Below, piece after piece: positions 33,261-46,618 of a stretch of 64,000 nt of DNA. Numbering within the stretch: position 1 is the first letter of the stretch; the number at the start of each line of letters is the position of its first letter. The notes beneath the pieces were generated by a model that had not been told where the DNA came from, made no database searches, and saw only the letters and a list, made by a program, of their open reading frames with translations. The stretch is taken from positions 24,218,000 through 24,281,999 of the forward strand of contig OY829661.1 of assembly GCA_963691815.1 (NCBI GenBank). The letters run 5' to 3'. This DNA comes from Echiichthys vipera (Eukaryota > Chordata > Actinopteri > Perciformes > Trachinidae). The position numbers were made by a program, and so were the translations under genes.

Positions 33261-36200
33261 ATGGACAGCGTTACCATGGCAGCCTCCGGTGGGGCAGCGG
33301 AGGACATGGAGGGGATCTGTGTCATCCCGGATTTGAGTGCCATCAAGACCGAGCAGTCGGTGGGTGCGGGCCCGGACGACCCGGGCACCCAAAACGTGGC
33401 CATGGGCATCAAGTTCATCCTGCCCAACCGCTTCGACATGAACGTCTGCTCCAGGTTTGTCAAGTCGCTCAACGAGGAGGACAGCAAGAACATCCAGGAC
33501 CAGGTGAACTCCGACCTGGAGGTGGCCTCGGTTTTATTTAAAGGTAAGCCACTTAGCATTGTTTGTTTACTGTTTTATGTTGTTATTTATTCTTTTTTTT
33601 TTTTTTTTACTGCCTTTAAGTCCACAATATTTGATATTATTGGTTATATATATATTTATTTATTTTAATTTAATTTTATATATTTAAATTTGCATTTTTT
33701 TTGTTTTTTTATATTTTACCTTAAATGTCATTTTTATTTGCATTTTTATATATATATATATTTATTTATTTTTAATTTAATTTTATATATTTTAATTTGC
33801 ATTTTTTTTTAGTTTTTTTTAATATTTTACCTTAAATGTCATTTTAATTTTTATTTGAATCAATTTGAATTACCTTGTTGTGGAAAGGTGGCTCGCCTTT
33901 CTTACTTTCCCTTTTTTCCACTCTATTTTATTTATTTTTTTATTTGTTTTAAATTGTTTTAAATAAAACAAAATTAAATTATATATTTTTTATTTTATTT
34001 TAAATAAATCTATATGTTTTAAATATTTAATTTGCATGTTTTTAATTTCTTTAATATTTTACCTGAATGTCATTTTATGTTTTATGTAAATCAATTTAAT
34101 TTACGTTGTTGTTGTTGAAAGGTGGCTCGCCTTTCTTACTTTCCCTTTTTTCCACTCAATTTTTTTTTTTTTTATTGATTTATTTATTTTTAAATTCTGA
34201 ATGAATTTACTTTTTGATAGAAATGTATCAATAAGTTTATATTTTTTATTGATTTATTTATTTTTATTTTTGAATTATTTTTGATAGAAATGTATCAATA
34301 AGTTTATATTTTTTATTGATTTATTTATTTTAAATTCTGAATTAATTTTGATATAAATGTATCAATAAGTTTATATTTTCTGATTAAATTAAATAAATAT
34401 GAAAGAAATTAATATTTGAGAAATACATTTTATTTAGTAAGATACTTTTTAGGTTAAAATAATTGGTTGAGTTTGGAAAAATAATAATAATAAAGGAATA
34501 AAAATAGTAATAAATGTATGACAGAGGAAGCTGTTAACTAACAATGAATCAGACCCAGTTACCCCATTCTTTTAAGTTGTGTAGTATTATTATTTTCTGT
34601 ATGACCATTTTTCTTTTTCACCTGTATGAAATAAAAATTGATATCAAATAAAAACAGTTTAAATCAAAGAATCACGCTTTGGTTATCTTGTGACATGATG
34701 TACGAGGCTGTAACTTGCGTGTGCTTACTAACCGCAAAAATCTCTCTCTTTCAGCTGAGTGCAACATCCAGACCTCACCTTCCCCGGGTATACAAGTGCG
34801 CCATGTTTACACGCCGTCCACCACCAAACATTTCTCCCCCATCAAACAGTCCACCACGCTCACCAATAAACACCGGGGCAATGAGGTTTCTTCCACACCT
34901 CTTTTGGTGCATTGTAAGTACCCGAGTCATTAAAATGTCATTTAATGAATTGTATCTAACGTGAAGTTAATCTATACATGCATGTTTTCCCTCTCAGCTC
35001 TGTCCATTCATCAGCTTGCAGCCCAGGGGGAAATGGTGTTTCTGGCCAGCAGGATCGAACAAGGTAGGCTCCCCATCTGGGTCGTCACACGGGTATAATG
35101 CGTCACAGTCACGCAGCGGTGAAATGATCTTAAGCAGAACTCATAACCACTGTTGTTTAGGGCTGCAACTAACTAACTCCTTTCCTGGGCGACTGTGGCT
35201 AAGTGGAAGAGTGGATCGTCCTCCACTCGAGAGATTGGCGGTTAGATCCCCACCTCCCCCCGTCCACATGTCGAAGTGTCCTTGGGCAAGACACTGAACC
35301 CCCAATTCCTCCCCGTGCTGCGCATGGGTGTGTAAATGTGTTGTGAATGGTTACATTACATTAGATGGTCTGTAGATGTCCACTCCATCAGTGTGAATGT
35401 CTGTGTGAATGTGACATACACTGTGAAAGCGCCTTGAGTAGTCAGAAGACTAGAAAGGCGCTATATAAGTACAAGTCCATTTACCATTTACTTCTTGATT
35501 GGTTGATAATCATTTTGTCTATCAACTGACCACAATTTCCCAGAGCCCATGGTGATGTCTTTAAACGTCTTGTTTTGTAAAAAATAAAAAGATGAATGAG
35601 GAAATACTCAAATTTAAGAAGCAGGATCCAGATAATAATTGACATTTTTGTTGGGAAAAAATGATAAAACGGTCACTTGATTTTCTAAATCGCTGTCGTT
35701 GTTGGTGTTACTATTTCACATATATCACATGCTAAACAAGAACTGGTATTCGAGTTTTATAATGTAAGTAATATGTAATTATACTGTCTAATGTTGTATC
35801 ACACCTACATCAAAGACTTTGAAGACAAACTAACAAACGAGCGAGTCTCGCTCAGTGCACTCCTGCAAAGAACGATCAGGTACGGTGATGAAAATGTAAG
35901 TAGTGACGGTGTCGTCTCTTTATGTATCCTTTTAACAGAGACTGTGATCAACCTCCAAGATGAAGAAGGCTTCACCCCCCTGATGTGGGCGGCTGCACAC
36001 GGACAAATCGCTGTGGTCGAGTTTCTTCTCCAGAACGTATGCAAAAGTAGATGTGTGTCTCAGATCTCATGGTTTTATTATGTCAGAGCGTGCTCTTAAA
36101 TTCTGTGTCGTTCTTCTCCGTAGGGCGCGGACCCCAACCTCCTGGCCAAAGGGAGGGAAAGTGCATTGTCGTTGGCCTGCAGTAAGGGCTACACTGACAT

Positions 36201-37829
36201 TGTGAAGATGCTCATTGACTGTGGTGTTGATGTCAATGAATATGACTGGGTAAGAGTACTAAGCTTTTGTCACATGTTCACTAGACGTAGTTAAGTTGCA
36301 TATGAGAGAAAATATATATATATTATAAGGGAGATTTTTCCCTCACTTTGTGCTGGAGGTTAAGTGTTCAAATGTATAAAATGAAGCCCTGTGGAGCCGT
36401 CGGCCTATTTGGTTGTGACGTTCCCTCTGTGGGTTTCAGAATGGAGGAGCCCCTTTGCTGTACGCTGTCCATGGGAACCATGTGCGCTGTGTTGAGATCT
36501 TGTTAGGTGAGGACACGTCTTTTACTGAAACTAACACCTGTGGTTAAAAATATCCATCTGTATTACGTCTAGGATAGTATAAACAGCAGTTATTTTGTGT
36601 TTTGGAAATGCTTTGTGTTAGGTCTAACATGTACAAAAATAAAGTTTTGGTACATTTGTATGTCTTCCAGAGAATGGTGCTGATCCTACCATTGAGTCGG
36701 ATTCTGGATTCAATGCAATGGACATGGCTGTGGCTATGGGCCACCGGAATGGTAAGTGTCAATTAAACACACAGTGTGAGACGAAATTTAAAGGTATAAA
36801 CCATACACACAGGCGGAGCGGATGTTTGCCTGAAGTGGATAAGAGTTCTTTCTCACAGCTTTCTCTATTATTTAAATGGTCCCTTTAAACACAGTCATTC
36901 GGGCTGGGTATCATTTCAAGAGTTAAAGGTACCAGGACTCTTGCAATGAGACAGATACCGATACACAATGCAAGTTACACAATGTACTTAATATCCACTA
37001 TGGCACAACAGTGCACATTTACTTTTAAGTATTTTTATTTAACTGTGCAATGGAGGATGACAAAAGTAGGATTTTCATTGTGTGGTGAACATCTGTTTCT
37101 ACTGTACATATGACAATTAAAAATTAATCTTGACTATCTGAACTGCCAGCTCTGTGAACTACAGCGTGCTCAACACAGACTGTATGAGTTGTAGCTGCTG
37201 GGGTAGTGGGCCAATCACACGCCGCATTAAATCGAAGAACGATTGTGGTGATTGGCTGTGAGCAAAACCACATAAAGAGCTCTATATTTTGTAGATCTTG
37301 GTACCAAAAGGATTGAAATCATGTATCTTTTGACTGGAGATGTGTACGGTCAGTACTGAGTTATTTCAGTCGATACCTTAAAAAGGTGTTAAGTACTGAT
37401 ACCCAGCCCTGAAAGTCACGTCTACTTAGAACCTCCCAACCACCACAGCCGCAGCATATGAGTGGTGGGTCATATTATAGAGAATAATATAATTGAAATA
37501 AACTGAAAACTAAAACTATTTTCACTTATTTTCTACTCAATAAAGTGACCTTTCATCCTCATAATGAACCCAGAAGTGAGAAAAGGGAGGACTTCCTCTA
37601 AATGCAAACGCATGTCATGCTGTAATGTGATCCAAGCAAAAATCAGTTGTTGACTGCGGTAAAGAAAAATCATGAATCTCATTTTAGTCTCTCTTCTGGG
37701 AGTGAAGGATGGGGAAGTATTCACTTTGAACTGCACAGCTCTGTACAATAAAACACCTTGTTTCCCTGCTTAGTTCAACAGGTGATGGAGGCACATTTAC
37801 TGAAGTTACTGATGGGGATCAGGGAATGA
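33261..37829 (+). CDS. ankra2: ankyrin repeat family A protein 2
   Basis: Eight coding exons: 33261-33543, 34755-34913, 34998-35063, 35939-36036, 36124-36249, 36440-36506, 36671-36751 and 37774-37829. All have GT-AG borders and compatible phases, totalling 936 bases (311 residues; human is about 313). The N-terminal part is divergent up to about residue 45. From MGIKFILPNRFDMNVCSRFV on it is nearly identical to human ANKRA2, including the HVYTPSTTKHFSPIKQ segment. Ankyrin repeats fill about residues 148-295: GFTPLMWAAAHGQIAVVEFL, SALSLACSKGYTDIVKML, PLLYAVHGNHVRCVEILL and NAMDMAVAMGHRNVQQVM. The family is a cytosolic/nuclear adaptor binding PxLPxI/L motifs in megalin, class IIa HDACs, RFX7 and CCDC8. 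ATG 33261 opens the frame right after a spliced leader; a second ATG is at 33276. Introns carry a SINE and a duplicated AT-rich block. It converges on btf3. Confidence 0.96.
33630..34380. repeat. AT-rich tandem/segmental duplications in ankra2 intron 1
   Basis: Several blocks recur in direct orientation. TTTAATTTTATATATTTAAAT appears near 33668 and 33780. GGTGGCTCGCCTTTCTTACTT with CCCTTTTTTCCACTC appears at about 33887 and 34122. TGATAGAAATGTATCAATAAG followed by TTTATATTTT appears near 34197, 34273 and (variant) 34350. The intron has grown by repeated local duplication of low-complexity DNA. Confidence 0.8.
35184..35490 (+). mobile_element. tRNA-derived teleost SINE in ankra2 intron 3
   Basis: It begins CCTGGGCGACTGTGGCTAAG with an A-box-like GTGGCTAAGTGG and a B-box-like GGTTAGATCCC. 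The body has TGTCGAAGTGTCCTTGGGCA and GACACTGAACCCC, and the end has AAAGCGCCTTGAGTAGTC and GGCGCTATATAAGTAC. I recognise this as an abundant fish SINE in full length or nearly so, in the same orientation as the gene. Confidence 0.85.
36900..37412. mobile_element. hAT-like element with GGGCTGGGTATC terminal inverted repeats
   Basis: GGGCTGGGTATCATTTC at 36901 is mirrored by AAGTACTGATACCCAGCCC ending about 37410. Subterminal blocks (GGTACCAGGACTC / TTGGTACCAAAAGG) also face each other. No exact target duplication and no transposase. It lies in the last ankra2 intron. Confidence 0.6.
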
Positions 37830-38789
37830 ACTGCGACACTTGAGGAAGACAAATGACGAAGGGGCGACGCTGGGCTCTGGACAATCACGTAGCACGCCCG
37901 CGCATTACTCAGTTGGAAGGGTGCACATGAAGGTTTGTGCCGTGAGTTTTCGATTTTGAACGTCTTTCAACGAAATTTACTTTTTACACTTTTTCACGTT
38001 GGACGCGGAGTAGCAAATCTGATCTGACACTGACAGATTAAAAAAAAAAAAAAAAAAGAGTTCACTACAACCCAGCATGCACTGCACTCCACCTGTAGTA
38101 TGCTGCTAAATGTGCAGTGCAGTGTAGGATTGAGTTCGCTTTAACTGAGCATAGAGGTTTTAAGTATTTTATTGTTATCACTTTTCATGCCACCACTGGC
38201 TGTTCCATCCTTTCCCCGTCATGGAAGTTTTGTTTTTTTCAAACTAACTTATTAACCTCGATAAGAAACCGTTTAAGTAAAAGAATATTAATGTAATATG
38301 TTGAATTGCCTCATGTTCATACCGTCTGGTCCTCATAGTGAGCACATTTCTAAGGCTTTTTTTTGCTCTTATGAAGAAAACAGTGGATTCATTGAAAATA
38401 CATACTGACATACGTATGTGCTGTGTTTGTTGACCCTGAAGATCTTTGTTGGTTGTTTTGAGTTTATTTATTTTAATGAGTTAGACATTGTGTTGTAATG
38501 TGATAAAATTCTCATATTGATGCAAGTTTGTTTCCGTGTATCGTGATGCTAATGTCCACTGATGTGTCGTGACTTTTAAAAGACCTCGCACCTCATTTAA
38601 ATGTCCCACTAGGAGTGGTGGAGCTGCTTGCCACTATATAAGGGTGCTTGTGTTTTATACCATAAGTGGTGTGTCAAGAAATAACTTGTGCTGACCTCAG
38701 TATCACCCATCATTCTGTACAGATATTTATCTGATTGCAAGTCGACAAGGTCAAACCACTGTTTATAATCACTGATATGAAGCTGTTAT

Positions 38790-38797
38790 TTAATTAA
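38790..38797 (+). other. ankra2: candidate ankra2 polyadenylation signal
   Basis: ATTAAA occurs about 960 bases after the ankra2 stop, followed by a T-rich stretch. No canonical AATAAA was found between the stop codon and this point. The assignment is tentative. Confidence 0.35.
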
Positions 38798-39332
38798 AAT
38801 ATCTTTTTAAAGTGCATTCATAAGAGTCACGGTTATGGGGAAAACACACTTGTATAGTAGCTGTAAAAAACTGCTACACAGATGCCGTTTCCTTGTTCAA
38901 AGTCTTAATATCGAATGTTTCACGTGTCCAAATTGCATCAAATTAGACAATGCACGACCCTGTGTCCCCGGCAACACACCTGCCAAGTGTGAAGTACATC
39001 GAATGAACAGTTCTTGAAAAATACAGCGACAGACAGATTGGTGAATGTCATGTCTTAGTCGTATCCTGTATGTGTATCTTTAGAGTATACGAGAAAGTAC
39101 TTTTATTTATAGGTACGATGCAGGTAATTCAGTCTTGATCCAAGCAGTGAGAAAGGTTTTCAAGCGAAGCGCTCCTTTAACTGAACTGAATAAAAGTGTT
39201 AACACTCTGGTCAAAGATCCAACTGCACGCTTGATGATTGACGACAGAAGGGCAACTCCAGTATTTGAGCTGTTGTAAATCCTACTTGAGGAAAAGAAAA
39301 CCAGCAAAAATGAATATTGACAGTAGCAAAGG

Positions 39333-39338
39333 TTTATT
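39333..39338 (-). other. btf3: btf3 polyadenylation signal
   Basis: TTTATT on the plus strand is AATAAA on the minus strand, about 450 bases after the btf3 stop. This ends the btf3 3' UTR at roughly 39315. ankra2 and btf3 are therefore convergent, with about 0.5 kb between their 3' ends. Confidence 0.6.
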
Positions 39339-39784
39339 CCAGATATGGTGGTTTGAGTGAGGCCACAAAGAATTCAGGTTCAGTAACAAGGAGGAAAAAA
39401 AGATGTACAGCGGGAGCATTAAACACCACATTTTACACACAGTCTCTCACTCTAACTGGACACACAGAGCACAACAAGCATTTGGAGAGTCTAGTGGAGA
39501 AGAAGAAGTGGAATCAGTACTTTAAAAAACCTTACACTACAAATACTGCTCCTCCTGGTACTACTCTAGAAAATTACTCAAAAATAATTCACTTGAGGAG
39601 TTAGGCAAGTACTTTGTTCGGGTGTTGCACGTTTTACAGAAGGCTCGCAGCCAAAAGCTGACAGATTATCCATCTTCTCTGGTTCTTTAACTATCAACTT
39701 TCCACCTCTCGAAACAGACAGAAAAACATCTTGTGCCTCACATGGTCCTGTCAAGTTTTGACACTCCAGAGAGTCCCATTTCCT

Positions 39785-42700
39785 CTAGTTAGCCTCATCC
39801 TTGGATGCTTCGTCGAAATTCTCCACCAGATCTGAAAACAACAAAAGATTCAGTGGTAAATGGATTGAGATAGGGTGAGAGCCGCGTCCATGTGCACAAA
39901 TGACTCGAGAGGTGCCAGAGCCCCGTTCAGGAAAAGCGTGTTTATCCGAAACGCGATACTAGGTGTAATGCAATCCAAATGATTTGCTCATCTTCCCCCT
40001 GCTCCTACATAGAGTGCAATGTGCGCGACAGATGGGGTCCTTCACAACCACCGAAAGCAGCTGTAAAAATTATGGCGTAAAGCATCAAAAAGTTGGCTTC
40101 AATTACTCTGTGAAACGTGAGAAATCCGCCTTTGAACGATTTGGCTCAAAGGGTCGAGGGTTAAAATGGAAACAATTCAAAAACTCTTGAGTAAACATGT
40201 TCCTTCAGTGGAAGAACAAAAAGGAAACTTAACTCCAATAACAACATGATGGCGATGGCCGTTAACCTCAGTGCCATCGGGCTCCGACTGCTCCTATTGC
40301 CGAATGCATGTGTAATCGTTTGTTACATTTGCGAGAACCGGGGCTACGGGGAGAGCAGTCCTGGGAAAAAACTGGGATTATTGTAATGGCAACCTCATGT
40401 GTTTGGCCTATTTTCCTCACAAAGAAAAGCAAACTGGATCTTAAGATCTTATAAACAATGGAGCATGAGATTCAAACATGTCCCTGCGTTGCACCATCAC
40501 CCTCAAGTCATTGATGGATCACCTTGCTTTGACCCCTTTCCCAAGCCCAAAGAAAAACAAACCTGCGGTGGTTATTAACCGAGAGAAAAGGAAGAAAAAA
40601 CCTCAACCCTTAACGGACAAATGTGAAGAAGCCTTTCCAAAAAAAGGCTTCGCATGAGTCATGCTTTATCTTGAGTGTTGGAACAGACTTCTGTGCGTGA
40701 ACAGTCGAGCGTAAAGCAAGGTGAGACATTTAAGCGCTCACCTGGAACGTCGTCGTCTTCTTCTTCTTCTACTGTTGCAATCGGCGCTTTTCCATCTGCA
40801 GCTGCAAGAACAGAAAACATCTGTGAGACGCCTGAAGAGTAGTATGAATGGTGGCCAGAAGCAATTACGGTTAAATCCTGAGGGAAGCAGAGACTCATCT
40901 CTTTAAACAAGTTTGACTAAACAGAAAACACAGCTATGGATCTGTAGTGCCTTCGTATCCGGCCCCCAGAGACCCGCAGGACTGCAGGTGATCTCTGCCG
41001 ACATTACTGTCTTGGAGGCTGTTGCAGGCTCTGTTTTAAAGTTAGAGTTTAGATATTTATATCATGAAACAAGTTGACCTAAGGCAACATTGGCACCAAC
41101 TGTGTAGTGCACACTCCAAAGTACATTTTGGTGATAAAAACGGGTTCTATGGGTACTCACGAGTCTCCCCTTTACAGACACACCCAATTTACCTGCAATG
41201 CCGTTTGGGGCAGGCAGTTTTGGGGTTGTGGATTCAATGAGCTCAACTGTATTCATGCGTGATAATGTCGGTCCCTGTAGTAGCGACTTCATTGTAGAAA
41301 GACCATTTAAAATTAAATGATTTCCCATGTTTTCAGTGTCTGTTCACACTGATAAAGGCTAATAAAAGTATCAATTGTGTCATTGATATTCGTATTTGAA
41401 AGTCTGGCCCTTACAGTGCCTGCTTAAAACAATTCTGTCTCTTGTACAAATGTAGTCGATGACCCCAGCCACAGTGTGCTACATGCACATTTCTGACTTT
41501 ATCCAACATGTTTGAATAAAGTTAAAAGGTTGAATGTGGAAAATAAGCAGAACACTGCCATCTAGGATCTCAAGATCGTAGTCGCAACAACAAAAAAAAT
41601 GATTTGGGCAGCCAGCTTCATTTTCAGAGTGTGTCAAACGATCAGCCTGCACCATGCCGACTGATAACCATACACAGTAACGCCAAATTTTGACTTATAA
41701 ATTAATTTTACAACAGTATTTATCGTTATCGATTAGCTAGCTAACTCTCAACTCAAAATTATTCCTTGTTTCTGTGGCATAACAGACAAACCTGGCAACC
41801 TGCAATGCCGGCAGCTATTGTCTAGTACAATGTAAACAAAACGTGACAGACTCATTCTCACACCTGTCAAAAAAAAATTTTTTAAGTATTAATTCAGACT
41901 AAATATATTTATTAATTGAAGAGCAATACTTTCATTCTGTACCCCTCAAAACGCACCGTGGGTGTATTATTCTAAAAGAAAAATAGATATAGCTTTTAAT
42001 AAAGATTCTACATATTCAGCCTTTGAATATGAATAGTTTACTGACCCTGTTTGGGCAGGGCCTCAGCGAGTCTCCTGAGGCTCGTCAGGCTGTCGGCTCC
42101 CAGCTGGTTCAAGATGCCCGGCAGCATCTCTGTCAGCTGCTTGGTCTCAGCATGGCCAGTGATGGTGAAAGTGTTGGCAGCGAGGGAGGCCTGCACTTTG
42201 GGATTGTTGAAGTGGATGACTGTTCCTTGATTTGTAAACATGTTGACCTGTAACACAACGTGATTTTACAGCGTTGGCATAATAACAAGCAGTGCTGAGG
42301 CACAGTGGGACAAAGCTGAGATGAAAGATTATGCCTACCTCCTCGATACCGGAGATATTGTTGACGCCGAGTTTTTTTAAGGAGAACTGGAGCTTCTTGT
42401 CATCTGCGGTTGCTGTTCTGTGCACGACCTTCTTCTTTCTGCGAGCACTTCCCTACAGGGACATTCATACAAACACATTTTGTGAAAACCTCCAGTTTTT
42501 TTTAAATAATCTATGAATGCATCCTCTTTTGTATACATAACTTGTAGGTAGATTATGGGGCTTTTTTTTGTCCTTAAAGCTGATTCCCTCTCTGGCCCAC
42601 AGTACACGGTTGACTTAAATATATGCAGCTGTGTAACACAAATTATAGATAAAATTGTTGTGATATAAACCAGGGATAGGTTAATAGTTTAACTATCATC

Positions 42701-43913
42701 GTGTATGCCCTTGTTTTTACCGTCACAGATAAAATGCATGTGGCATAACAGGCTATTTCCTGCACGAGGCCAGTAGAGCGATTGCTACAGCGCTGTGAGA
42801 TGGGCTCAATTCTACTGTACAAACAGGAGAAACATGCAAAAACTAATGATAATACAACCACCAGCGTGCTTGTACTGTTATCGCATGATTTATGTGTTGA
42901 AGCTTGAATCCATCGTTTATAGAAAGTTGGAGTGAAACAAAGTTGAGAGTCCAATCCCAGCCGTTCAGTGTTGGCTAATGTTAAAACCATGTTGCTAGTG
43001 TTGTCGTGTAGCATGCTGTAACTTTGGCTGAATCCAAAATGTCAACCCTCCGGACTTCAGTCATACATACACATCTGTGACGTGACGTGTTCAGTGTCAT
43101 CAAGTCTAGCCTCTGAGGGCGAGAGACTGCAAGGCAGCTGTTAGACAGGCCTCCAGTCTGTTTCATTCGTTGCTGTGGAAACGTCCGAGCGACAACCACA
43201 TGTACGCAGTAATCATGCCAAAACGTGCCTGTTGTTTTTAAAGACATATATATTTGGCATTACACTAAACAGATTTTATAGGTCATGCTTAAATGATAAA
43301 ATACATTTTTATACGTTGTGTATAACGTCACACCCATATTGTAACAAATTGTGGGTGGTAAAATCAGTGAAGTCTGGTGATGTATGTCCCCGTGTATACT
43401 CTTTAGAAGTCCACAAGAAGTCTGGGTAAGGCCCCTTGTGGATTTGGACAGCCTTCAGAACTTCAGACTTGCCGGGAACGCACCCGCAAATCTGCGAGTC
43501 TGCAAGTACGGTGACCCAACGGGTGGAAGAAGAGTCGATTAGTTCCCAGTAAATATCAAATAGTAGTTTTGCTTATAATGTCCATCATCCCTAATGGAAA
43601 CTACCTAGATGTATAAGTCTGCACCGCCGGACATCACAGCCTTATGTCAGCAGATTACCAAGGATCTAAATTCTCTTTCACACATACAGTGTATCAGGTC
43701 ATCGCTTCTCTTCAGTCGGAGCATTTCTTTTGACAACATGGGGCCAGACCTTGAAAACGGAGCATGTCTGAAGCATTAAGAAACAGCAGAGAAAGCAGAA
43801 AGCTTTCATGTAACCTGTGTTAATGTGTTTATTTAGTCACTTACCTTTCCGCCGATGCGGACCTGTGCCTGCAGTTTAGCAAGTTTTTCTTGATTCATAA
43901 TTGATTCTTTCAT
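39785..43913 (-). CDS. btf3: basic transcription factor 3 / nascent polypeptide-associated complex beta subunit
   Basis: Exons in transcript order: 43913-43845, 42452-42339, 42247-42046, 40801-40742 and 39831-39785. All GT-AG, 492 bases, 163 residues plus stop (human BTF3 short form about 162). The protein starts MKESIMNQEKLAKLQAQVRI and is almost identical to the human short isoform. The ribosome-contact motif RRKKK is at residues 27-31. The NAC domain follows ([39 protein letters not shown]). The tail is acidic (EEEEDDDVPDLVENFDEAS). With NAC-alpha it binds nascent chains at the ribosome exit and limits mistargeting to the ER. The ATG directly follows the acceptor at 43914-43915, so the first exon is non-coding; I see no extended N-terminal form. 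Confidence 0.97.
41515..41870. mobile_element. dispersed element, copy A, in a btf3 intron
   Basis: AAAGGTTGAATGTGGAAAAT and TGCCATCTAGGATCTCAAGAT, TCGTAGTCGCAACAACAAAA at one end, and CTGCAATGCCGGCAGCTATTG with ACAATGTAAACAAAACGTGAC at the other, match in inverted orientation the segment at 46980-47525. The middle has diverged or been deleted. It is probably a non-autonomous DNA element; the class was not assigned. Confidence 0.7.
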
Positions 43914-45614
43914 CTAAAAAAAAAGTACATCACATATGATTATGTTAGTGTATCTTCATACTGACAGCCCCCATTGTTTAACAAACTTTTTAAACACATG
44001 TTGGATATTTAGCAAATAACTGTAATACTGCAGTATTGTACATCTTGCAAACATTATAATAACATGAATTAAAACAGCTAAAAATAAAACGGTCAAGACA
44101 GAAAAACATGTTTGGGTTAATTCAGAACACTTGATGTGGTTGCTGTGGCATCAAGGCACAAAGCACACCATGCAAGTATGGAGATAAAATGGCCATACTG
44201 CAATGCACTAAAAATAAAACATCTGTTACAAAACAAAGTGGAAATCTTAGTTGTCTGACGTCAAATAACAAATTGAGGCTTTAGTGATTAGCGCTTGGTG
44301 TGACCTGGATCGTTTATGTGCTGACAGGAGGCTCTGATCTGAGCAAACACAGTCTGTTGGAAAATCTGACGCACGGGACGAACAATGGTTTACACTTTTA
44401 GTGTGTAAGGGATAATGGAAAGAGAAAACGGACGATGGCACGGTGACAAAAGTCAGGTGAATGATTTATCGTCTTTTCCTTCCTTTCTGTAACTAGTTGG
44501 CTGCCCCATCGTTCTTAAAACTTCATTGCACATAATGTCAACTTCATTACTAAGAATTGTTATTGTCCCGTTTGGAAGTTTCTGTTGAGCACATGTGCAG
44601 AGGGCCAGAATATTAGAAACAACTGTCGATGTAATGCACTAGGGCTGGATGTTCTGGATGAAATCTTTAATCTCAATATACGGGACTTCATAGCCTAGAT
44701 CATGATATAGCCTGCTTTCTGGTTAGTCAATAAATTAATAGTCTATATTCAATAACAACATGGTATAGTCTATTTAGCATACTCCTGACGATGTGTATTT
44801 TGGCGCCCTACTAGGCAATATGACGGTTTGGATAATAAGACCAAAACTGCAATTATCAACTGACATTTTCGGAGAGGTTTGAATGTGTGTTAACGTGTTT
44901 TTTATTGTCAATTTATACGACGTCAACGTGTGTTAAAATAAGAATCACTATATAGTTTCTATTGATTCCATTCAAAGGTGATACATTTGGATAAAGTCTC
45001 ATGCTGAATTATCGCCCGGCCATCAATAATAAACATAAAGTAGAATCATTATTAATTCATGGGCAGACTTGTTGTGTTTGATTGAACTAGTGTGGACAAG
45101 CAAATGTATGAGAAGACACTTGCCCGTATAAATGAAACTATAAACTAATTTAAAAGAAAACACACAAATAACATCACGACCACACCAACATTTACATCAA
45201 GTCATAGCGTTGCATGCAATAGTAACAGTTTCCTAGATATTGCCAACTTGGCATGATAAATAAGATAATGTTGGGGTCTTTTTTTTAAACAATATCTGGA
45301 CGCAATTTGGATTCTACTTGTTTATATGCATGTACTCATCCTTGTTATCCTATAGGCCTTTACAGAGTTGTAAACATACTTATTCTAATTGTGTCCAAGT
45401 CTGATTCCTGTTGCAGTGAATGACAACTAAGAGGAAGTTAACAAGGACCAAGGCTGTTGCCTAGCAATACAATTCCATTAAAAAGGGTCTATTTCCTTTG
45501 TTTTTACAGGCCTTTGTTTTGATTGTGCATGCTACTTGGCATTTATGGGTTTTAGTCTCCTTGACTTGTGGTTAAGATGAATTAGGCATACTTGCACCTT
45601 TCCTCTCCCACATG

Positions 45615-45615
<1 letters not shown>

Positions 45616-45704
<89 letters not shown>
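45616..45704. repeat. (CA)n microsatellite
   Basis: About 88 bases of uninterrupted CA in btf3 intron 1. Confidence 0.97.
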
Positions 45705-45708
<4 letters not shown>

Positions 45709-46152
45709 AGAAGAGACTTTGGAGTGGGTGTGGTCGTCAGCGTATTCAAAGCAGTAAGTAGACGTTTAAAAAGGCTGTCAGTGTCAAATGCGGCTAAGTT
45801 AGGTTTAGCTGCGTTAAGCTAACGGTTCCCCTTTATCTGATGTCTGTATTGTGGACAACATGCGAGGGGAGCCACATGACATAAGGCTGTGCTGGGCCAA
45901 AACTCACTACAGGTAACGACAGGTAGTTTAAAGATAACGTTTACGGGCTAATTCAGCCAGCCAGTGTAACCGAAACAAGGTGTGGTTTAGCTTTTAAAGC
46001 AACAACTTGTATGCTAAGTTTAGCTAGCTTCTTTAGCTAACTGTGAGCTAGTGGAGTGGGCGGCCTGTCACACACACACACACAGCGTCAGTAACGTTAG
46101 CTTCAAACCCCGGCAGATTTCAGCCATCGAGTGAGAAAAGGCTTTCGTTTAC

Positions 46153-46290
46153 CTCTTGCCGTCGGTTCGGGGGGAAACAGTGCAGGGAAGAAGGTATTTA
46201 AAGCTCCTCACTGACCTGTAAACTAACAGCAGACACATGCGGGAAGCAAGATGGAAGCGAGAGAGGAGGCAGGAAGTGACGTAGGGCATA
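46153..46290 (-). promoter_or_regulatory. btf3: btf3 first (non-coding) exon and promoter
   Basis: On the minus strand, TACGTCACTTCCTGCC (CRE-like plus ETS site) is followed by CGCTTCCATCTTGCTTCC (YY1-like CAAGATGG on the other strand). An untranslated exon then ends GACGGCAAGAG|GTAAAC at 46153. The next acceptor is TTTTTTTAG before the ATG at 43913. This TATA-less, CRE/ETS/YY1 arrangement is usual for highly expressed translation-related genes. The precise start site, probably 46200-46240, is inferred. Confidence 0.6.
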
Positions 46291-46618
46291 AAGCGCAATG
46301 GAGTGGTGGGTTTTTGTTGCCCCGAGTGCATCCTCGCAGGCTCAAAGTACAATTTTGATGTACTTGTACTTTACTTGTTTTTGCTATTTTAAATATGTTC
46401 TTCATTTCAGAGGGATATAGTACTTTTTATACCTCTACATGTATTTGGTAACTTTAGCCCCTTTACAGATTCTGATTATTAATACATGTTATCAACAAAT
46501 TAAATAGCATATATTGTTTATGCATTAAGCTACACAGCAGAATATAAGGTAAAAAACAAACATAGCCCTACCTTTATCAGCTGCAGCATTAAAGTTATAT
46601 TAACATTAAAGTTTGATG

